Assembly (NCBI GenBank): GCA_903917955.1
Contig: CAIXCO010000088.1
Coordinates: forward strand, 1-9,814
DNA from: an uncultured Chlorobiaceae bacterium
GTDB lineage: Bacteria; Bacteroidota; Chlorobiia; Chlorobiales; Chlorobiaceae
Length of the DNA: 9,814 nucleotides
Reading direction: 5' to 3'
In this document: positions 6,081-9,814 of the stretch, one piece after another
Numbering within the stretch: the first letter of the stretch is position 1
Layout of the letters: each line of letters opens with the position of its first letter
The notes under the pieces: generated by a model
What the model was told of the DNA's origin: nothing
Seen by the model: the letters and a program-made list of their open reading frames with translations, nothing else
Database searches by the model: none
Translations under genes and position numbers: made by a program

Positions 6081-8305
6081 TCTGACTGCCCGGAACTCCT
6101 CTTTTCAGTGGCTAACCGGGCGGTCAAATTGGTTATCCGGTTGTTGGATTTCTGGTTTTTGACGGCCATGACGAGCGCTTTTGGCTCTCCGATAATGGTG
6201 ACCAGCTTTTTGCCCCGGGTGACGGCGGTGTAGATCAGGTTGCGCTCCAGCAGGGTGTAGTGCTGCATGGCGAGAGGGATAATGACCGCCGGGTATTCCG
6301 ACCCCTGGCTTTTGTGGATACTCGTTGCGTAGGCGAGCGAAACTTCGTCGAGCTCTCCGAACTCATATTCCACCACCCGGCCATCGTAGTCGACCAGCAG
6401 GATGCTCTCTTCGGTGTCAATTTTCACAATCTGGCCGATATCGCCGTTAAAGACCTCTTTGTCGTAGTTGTTGACGGTCTGTATCACCTTGTCGCCAGGG
6501 GCGAAGATGGTACCGAACCGGGTGATTTTCGGTTCAGCTTTTTCGTTGAGCGCCCGCTGCAGTTCAACATTGAGCGAACGGGCACCAAGCCCTCCCCTGT
6601 TCATCGGTGTCAGTACCTGAACGTCCCGCACCGGATGGAGCCCGAACCTTTTCGGTATGCGCTCGGTGATGAGTTGAATCAGTTTCTGGTAGATCTCTTC
6701 GGGGGAAGAGGCCGGGATAAAGTAGAAGTCGGAAAGGCCTGGGCCCTCACGGTTGAGGGGCATCTCTCCGTGGTTGATACGGTGCGCGTTGATAATGATG
6801 CGTGACGAGGCGGCCTGACGGAATATTTCGGTTAAAGCGACGGTTGGTATACTTCCGGAGCGGATAATGTCTCCAAGCACCGCTCCAGGGCCTACAGAGG
6901 GGAGCTGATCGACATCACCGACCAGCATCAAGGCCGCTTTGTCGGGCACTGCGGCAAGGAGGCGGTTCATGAGCACAATATCAACCATAGAGGCTTCGTC
7001 AATGACGATGAGATCGGTTTCGAGCGGGTTGTCGCGGTTTCGTTTGAAGCCGAATGACTGAGGTTCAAATTCCAGCAGGCGGTGGATGGTTTTGGCTTCG
7101 AGGCCAGTGGATTCGGAGAGCCGTTTGGCCGCCCGTCCGGTCGGGGCGCAGAGGATGACCCTTATCTGTTTTGCCTGAAGCATGAGCAAAATGCTGTTGA
7201 CAAGGGTGGTCTTTCCCACACCGGGTCCACCGGTAATGACCACGGCCTTGCTTGAGAGTGCAAGGCTTATAGCTCTCCGCTGGGAATCGGAAAGGGTAAG
7301 GCCGCTCTTCCCTTCTACCCATGGAATTGCCTTTTCGGCATCAATCACTCCCCACGGTGGCTCCCCCTGGATCAGCCGCTTGAGACTGGTGGCCGTTCCC
7401 ACTTCAGCGCGGTAGAGGGGTGTCAGAAAAAGTGCCGGAGTGCCGTTGATCTCTTCAGAAACAAGGTTCCCGGCAGCAACTTCCGCCCCTATCGCTTTTT
7501 CGATGATCTCCGGAGTAATGTCGAGCAGTTTGGCTGCCTCAGCCACAAGCAACTCCCATGAGGAAGCACAGTGGCCATTGCCGGAAATCTCCTGCAGGAC
7601 GTGGCGTACGCCTGCCTGTGCACGTATGAGTGAGTCAGGCGCAATACCGAGCTGCCGGGCGAGGGTGTCGGCAGTGGTGAAGCCTATACCGTGAATGTCG
7701 AGAGCGAGGCGATAGGGATTTTCGGTTACCTTGATAATCGACTCGTTACCGTAGGTTTTGAAAATTCTCACGGCACGACCTGTACCAAGCCCGTGCGACT
7801 GGAGAAAAACCATGATCTCGCGAATCACCTTCTGGTCGGCCCAGGCGGTGGTCACCTTCTCCATCCTTTTCTGACCAATGCCTGGAAGCTGGAGCATGCG
7901 TTGCGGCTCTTCTTCTATAACGGTAAAGACCTCCTCCTTGAAGGCGTAGACCAGCGCCTTGGCAAAGTGGGGACCTATTCCCTTGACCATACCTGAACCA
8001 AGATATTTTTCAATCCCTTCGAGAGTGCTGGGAGGGACAACGGTCAACTGCGTTGTTTTGAATTGAAGGCCGTAGGTGCGATCGTTCTGCCAGCTTCCAA
8101 GGCATTCAACATATTCACCCGGAGCAATGGATGCGGCTGAACCAACGACAGTCACAAGGTCACGACGCCCTTTTACCTTTGTCCGCAGGATGCAGAACCC
8201 CGACTCGTCACTGTGAAAGGTGACCCGCTCGACCGAACCGGAAAGGCGTTCCTGCGGGGGGCCACCACTACTGAACTTTTGAGATGAAGAAAAACTACTC
8301 GCCAT
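6071..8305 (-). CDS. recD2: RecD2-type ATP-dependent DNA helicase
   Basis: An SF1 5'-3' DNA helicase of the RecD2 class, which acts without RecBC in DNA repair. It has 744 residues from ATG 8305, the usual family length. Numbered from the alternative GTG 8323: OB-like N-terminal region (about 28-95); helix-hairpin-helix motifs at 108-124 (G-M-V-K-G-I-G), 146-157 (L-P-G-I-G-Q-K-R) and 210-222 (I-H-G-I-G-F-T-T-A-D); Walker A G-G-P-G-V-G-K-T (365-372); motif Ia A-P-T-G-R-A-A-K-R-L (393-402); Walker B V-I-D-E-A-S-M (440-446); motif III G-D-V-D-Q-L-P-S-V-G-P-G (469-480); motif IV T-E-I-F-R-Q (498-503); motif V A-T-S-I-H-K-S-Q-G-S-E-Y (666-677); motif VI Y-T-A-V-T-R-G (698-704). All motors look intact. 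ATG 8305 overlaps the end of the HU-like gene by 11 bases, GTG 8323 by 29; either way translation is probably coupled. Confidence 0.95.
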   Translation of the reverse strand: MASSFSSSQKFSSGGPPQERLSGSVERVTFHSDESGFCILRTKVKGRRDLVTVVGSAASIAPGEYVECLGSWQNDRTYGLQFKTTQLTVVPPSTLEGIEKYLGSGMVKGIGPHFAKALVYAFKEEVFTVIEEEPQRMLQLPGIGQKRMEKVTTAWADQKVIREIMVFLQSHGLGTGRAVRIFKTYGNESIIKVTENPYRLALDIHGIGFTTADTLARQLGIAPDSLIRAQAGVRHVLQEISGNGHCASSWELLVAEAAKLLDITPEIIEKAIGAEVAAGNLVSEEINGTPALFLTPLYRAEVGTATSLKRLIQGEPPWGVIDAEKAIPWVEGKSGLTLSDSQRRAISLALSSKAVVITGGPGVGKTTLVNSILLMLQAKQIRVILCAPTGRAAKRLSESTGLEAKTIHRLLEFEPQSFGFKRNRDNPLETDLIVIDEASMVDIVLMNRLLAAVPDKAALMLVGDVDQLPSVGPGAVLGDIIRSGSIPTVALTEIFRQAASSRIIINAHRINHGEMPLNREGPGLSDFYFIPASSPEEIYQKLIQLITERIPKRFGLHPVRDVQVLTPMNRGGLGARSLNVELQRALNEKAEPKITRFGTIFAPGDKVIQTVNNYDKEVFNGDIGQIVKIDTEESILLVDYDGRVVEYEFGELDEVSLAYATSIHKSQGSEYPAVIIPLAMQHYTLLERNLIYTAVTRGKKLVTIIGEPKALVMAVKNQKSNNRITNLTARLATEKRSSGQSEGE

Positions 8306-8603
8306 CAGATTTAAGGCTTTCACTCACCGCCGTCTTGAACTCTTTCGAAATTTTGAATGACGGTACATTTTTGGGTTGAACCGTTACCTTCTCCCCCGTT
8401 CTCGGATTCCTTGCCTGACGAAGATTTTTATGGCGAATGTTGAACGAGCCGAACCCCCTGATCTCAATTCGCTTTCCGGCTTTCAGCGAATCAATGATGC
8501 TTTCAAACAGAGAGTTAACCACTGATTCAGTTTCATTTTTCGTAAGACCAGTCCTGTGGGCAATAACATTGACCAGATCAACTTTTGTGGTTGTGGTTCC
8601 CAT
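8295..8603 (-). CDS. HU/IHF-family DNA-binding protein
   Basis: A 102-residue histone-like protein that bends DNA as a dimer. The start at ATG 8603 is set by family alignment: M-G-T-T-T-T-K-V-D-L-V-N-V-I-A corresponds to the first helix of HU. The TTG at 8651 would add 16 unrelated residues. The HU/IHF signature is clear: R-I-E-I-R-G-F-G-S-F (45-54), then R-Q-A-R-N-P-R-T-G-E-K-V (62-73), where R-N-P-R-T-G is the tip of the DNA-binding arm and its Pro intercalates into DNA. R-I-E-I-R-G-F-G-S-F is closer to the IHF beta wording than to HU, but subfamily cannot be fixed by eye. It has about ten more C-terminal residues than typical HU, in the overlap with recD2. No ribosome site is visible. It is the first gene of an HU-like/recD2 pair, so helicase levels may follow this abundant protein's transcription. 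Confidence 0.92.
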   Translation of the reverse strand: MGTTTTKVDLVNVIAHRTGLTKNETESVVNSLFESIIDSLKAGKRIEIRGFGSFNIRHKNLRQARNPRTGEKVTVQPKNVPSFKISKEFKTAVSESLKSDGE

Positions 8604-8691
8604 GGCGATGTGCGGCTTTAAAATTATGGGAGAATCTTCATAACAGCGCAATTTACTATTCTTTGGCTTGATTCGAAGCTATGAGAAGCTC

Positions 8692-8705
8692 AATAGTGTA
8701 CTATT
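8692..8705. promoter_or_regulatory. Small palindrome upstream of the HU-like gene
   Basis: AATAGT-GT-ACTATT has six-base perfect arms about 90 bases before the HU-like start. A second palindrome, AAATTTTT-ATTC-AAAAATTT at 8742-8761, follows. They could be an operator and an AT-rich promoter-enhancing or curved segment, but palindromes of this size also arise by chance in AT-rich DNA. Confidence 0.2.
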
Positions 8706-8782
8706 TTTTTCGCAAAAGAGTAAGCTGTAACCCCCGCAGAAAAATTTTTATTCAAAAATTTATGCCGTATTGGTAGCTCGTA

Positions 8783-8893
8783 ATGACAAAAGTATTGATG
8801 ATGAAAAACCTCAGTATTCTCTATTCAAAGAACATTGAGGAGGTTATACCTTTTTTCATAACACTGGTTAACCTCTTTATTAAAAAAAGCTAA
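8783..8893 (+). CDS. Possible 36-residue hydrophobic peptide
   Basis: ATG 8783 opens a 36-codon frame ending TAA 8891-8893. The middle (V-I-P-F-F-I-T-L-V-N-L-F-I) is hydrophobic and the end is basic (K-K-S), like a single membrane segment. There is no ribosome site, the DNA is AT-rich so such frames are expected by chance, and a stem-loop (8840-8875) lies inside. Listed only because nothing else explains this stretch. Confidence 0.12.
   Translation: MTKVLMMKNLSILYSKNIEEVIPFFITLVNLFIKKS
8840..8875 (+). other. Stem-loop with 10-pair stem
   Basis: GAGGTTATACC (8840-8850) pairs with GGTTAACCTC (8866-8875) with one bulged base and a 15-base loop. On the plus strand it is followed by TTTATT rather than a solid T-run, so it could be a weak terminator for a plus-strand transcript, but no plus-strand gene of any confidence precedes it. 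Confidence 0.3.
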
Positions 8894-9050
8894 CGTGTAT
8901 TTCTACTCAAGAACCACTTGGCAACAGACAAGAGCATTCTGCAGAAGAGTAATGAGCATGGCATAATACGTTTTTGCATGAATTATAACCACCCAACACC
9001 ACACATTGAACACATCGTTACCACACCGTTCTTTTGCAACAGCATCATCT

Positions 9051-9077
9051 CTTACACTCAGCAACGACCTCTTTTTT
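9051..9077. repeat. Decayed copy of the winged-helix gene's 3' end
   Basis: CTTACACTCAGCAACGACCTC followed by Ts resembles CTTGCACTCAGCAACGCTCTC followed by CCCCTTTT at 9123-9150, which encodes E-K-G-R-A-L-L-S-A-S in the neighbouring gene. On the minus strand the copy reads K-K-R-S-L-L-S-V. It lies about 72 bases beyond the coding version, just past the gene's stop codon, and may be the end of a lost third repeat unit. Confidence 0.4.
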
Positions 9078-9100
9078 TTGATGACATCATCATCGCACCG

Positions 9101-9814
9101 TTACACTCCAGCAGCACCCTCGCTTGCACTCAGCAACGCTCTCCCCTTTTCGGTGAGGCGATATCGCTGTAGCCTGCTGTTAGGTTTTTCCGGAATAGTG
9201 TAATGAAGCAGTCCGGCAATTCTCAGTTCAGGAATGGCTTTGCGAAGATTGCCACTCAGTTGCTTGTGCCCAAGCGCATTGGCAATTTCCGCTGACGAGA
9301 GCGGCGATGTAGCACAAGTTGAAAGAATCTGAAGATGAACTTGTGCTACATCAAAAAAGCCTTCTTGTGCCTTTAAAAACAACTCGCCTTGTGCCTCATC
9401 ATTAACATCATCTTGTGCCTCAGTGAGTGTTTCGACTTGTACCGAAACTTGTACCTTCCCATCTTTCGCACTGGAAGTACAAGTCAAATAGAGCGCCAAG
9501 CCCTCTTCGGTCAGCCGATACTTCTGCATACGACTGTTATGGCTATCGGGAATAGTATAGGCAAGAAGGCCGCAATCACGGAGTCGAGGAAGTGCTTTAC
9601 GAATATTTCCACTCAATTGCTTGTGCCCAAGCGCATGAGCAATCTCCGCTGACGAGAGCGGGCCGACGAAACATGCCGAAAGAATATGGATATCCACCTC
9701 CCCCCTGACTTGTGCCTTTTTCCGTTCCTCTGGCTGGCTTTCGACTTGTACTTTCCTCTCGGCACTTTTTTGAATTTCTTCTTGTGCCTCGCCATTTTTG
9801 TACTCTTGTGCCTC
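9101..9814 (-). CDS. Tandem winged-helix protein with AQ/VQ linkers, C-terminal part (5' end outside window)
   Basis: The frame is open to the right edge, so only the last 237 residues are seen; the GTG at 9697 is internal. Two winged-helix domains lie at visible residues 52-108 and 171-227. Both begin P-L-S-S-A-E-I-A, continue A-L-G-H-K-Q-L-S-G-N, and end Y-T-I-P then N-S-R and Y-R-L-T-E-G-like wing text; 43 of 57 positions are identical. Linkers before each domain share E-A-Q-x4-N-x-E-A-Q-x-E-type wording and recurring K-V-Q-V. I recall similar Gln/Val-rich linkers and C-terminal winged helices in AlbA_2/RecG-like (Schlafen-related) regulators and some Fic proteins, so the missing N-terminus may be such a domain; this is inference. 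A DNA-binding role is likely, its target unknown. The domain period is 357 bases (119 residues). Confidence 0.75.
   Translation of the reverse strand, partial: EAQEYKNGEAQEEIQKSAERKVQVESQPEERKKAQVRGEVDIHILSACFVGPLSSAEIAHALGHKQLSGNIRKALPRLRDCGLLAYTIPDSHNSRMQKYRLTEEGLALYLTCTSSAKDGKVQVSVQVETLTEAQDDVNDEAQGELFLKAQEGFFDVAQVHLQILSTCATSPLSSAEIANALGHKQLSGNLRKAIPELRIAGLLHYTIPEKPNSRLQRYRLTEKGRALLSASEGAAGV
9252..9304. repeat. Near-identical winged-helix repeat, copy A
   Basis: 49 of 53 bases match 9609-9661, from CCACTCA to GACGAGAGCGG. This is the DNA for the helix-turn-helix core of the second domain. Three of the four differences fall within ten bases. Confidence 0.85.
9306..9352. repeat. Perfect 15-base inverted repeat inside the winged-helix gene
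   Basis: GATGTAGCACAAGTT (9306-9320) is the exact reverse complement of AACTTGTGCTACATC (9338-9352), with a 17-base loop. It encodes D-V-A-Q-V-H at one arm and T-C-A-T-S at the other, at the join between linker and second domain. The matching position before the first domain lacks the palindrome. Confidence 0.9.
9609..9661. repeat. Near-identical winged-helix repeat, copy B
   Basis: Partner of 9252-9304, 357 bases away in the same orientation. It encodes the helix-turn-helix core of the first domain. Confidence 0.85.

Larger units (their letters stand above)
8604..9100. other. 497-base AT-rich intergenic region
   Basis: The region lies upstream of the HU-like gene and downstream of the winged-helix gene, both on the minus strand. 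It should hold the promoter of the HU-like/recD2 pair, but no well-spaced -35/-10 pair stands out. It contains A/T palindromes at 8692-8705 and 8742-8761, a tiny open frame at 8783-8893, a stem-loop at 8840-8875 and a decayed repeat at 9051-9077. The plus-strand frame at 8918-9172 overlaps the end of the winged-helix gene and looks non-coding. Confidence 0.5.

Noticed and set aside
6260..6805. 181-codon plus-strand frame opposite recD2
   Set aside because: Shadow of a fully conserved helicase region including motifs V and VI.
8918..9172. 84-codon plus-strand frame
   Set aside because: Overlaps the end of the winged-helix gene; its repeated T-Q-Q-R words come from the duplicated DNA at 9051 and 9123.
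9306..9352. 15-base inverted repeat as a transcription terminator
   Set aside because: It lies inside a coding region with no T-run after it on either strand.
9613..9795. Very basic 60-codon minus-strand frame resembling a ribosomal or histone-like peptide
   Set aside because: It is the linker DNA read in another frame; the real frame continues the winged-helix gene to the window edge.
9340..9812. Regular CTTGTGCC words as a CRISPR or operator array
   Set aside because: Units are too short and lie in frame within a coding region, encoding A-Q/V-Q at fixed spacing.

Overview
The window looks like a piece of a green sulfur bacterium chromosome (Chlorobium/Pelodictyon type). This is inferred from the overall look of the RmuC, RecD2 and HU/IHF proteins, the lack of strong Shine-Dalgarno sites, and the debris of insertion sequences and toxin-antitoxin genes. 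No rRNA, tRNA or CRISPR was seen. Both window edges cut through genes.

Left part (1-1960, plus strand) is accessory DNA. It holds the C-terminal part of an IS4-superfamily transposase, a VapB-like antitoxin, a PIN-domain toxin (VapC) that has lost its C-terminal half, and a small intact gene for a retropepsin-like aspartic protease with two DTG lobes in one chain. A second, much shorter vapBC remnant follows and is fused to the tail of the next gene. About 80 bases around the vapB/vapC junction occur twice, on either side of the protease gene.

Middle part (1966-6070) has two minus-strand genes. rmuC encodes a membrane-anchored coiled-coil protein linked to DNA recombination. The other encodes a soluble PAS-PAS-GAF-GGDEF diguanylate cyclase with an intact inhibitory site. 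Between them, just upstream of rmuC, is a short plus-strand stretch that reads like the C-terminus of a second copy of the protease, so rmuC is bracketed by accessory-gene debris. The 485-base gap after the cyclase gene holds only a possible 48-codon gene tail.

Right-centre (6071-8603, minus strand) is a compact housekeeping pair: an HU/IHF-like DNA-binding protein followed by the RecD2 helicase, overlapping by a few bases and probably translationally coupled.

The region 8604-9100 has no convincing gene. It is AT-rich, with small palindromes and a decayed copy of the end of the next gene. From 9101 to the right edge, on the minus strand, is the C-terminal 237 residues of a protein with two closely similar winged-helix domains (43 of 57 residues identical) separated by linkers in which Ala-Gln/Val-Gln pairs recur on a 12-base lattice. 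A perfect 15-base inverted repeat lies inside this coding region. The most unusual items are the compact two-lobed protease with its scattered remnants, and this repeat-built winged-helix protein.
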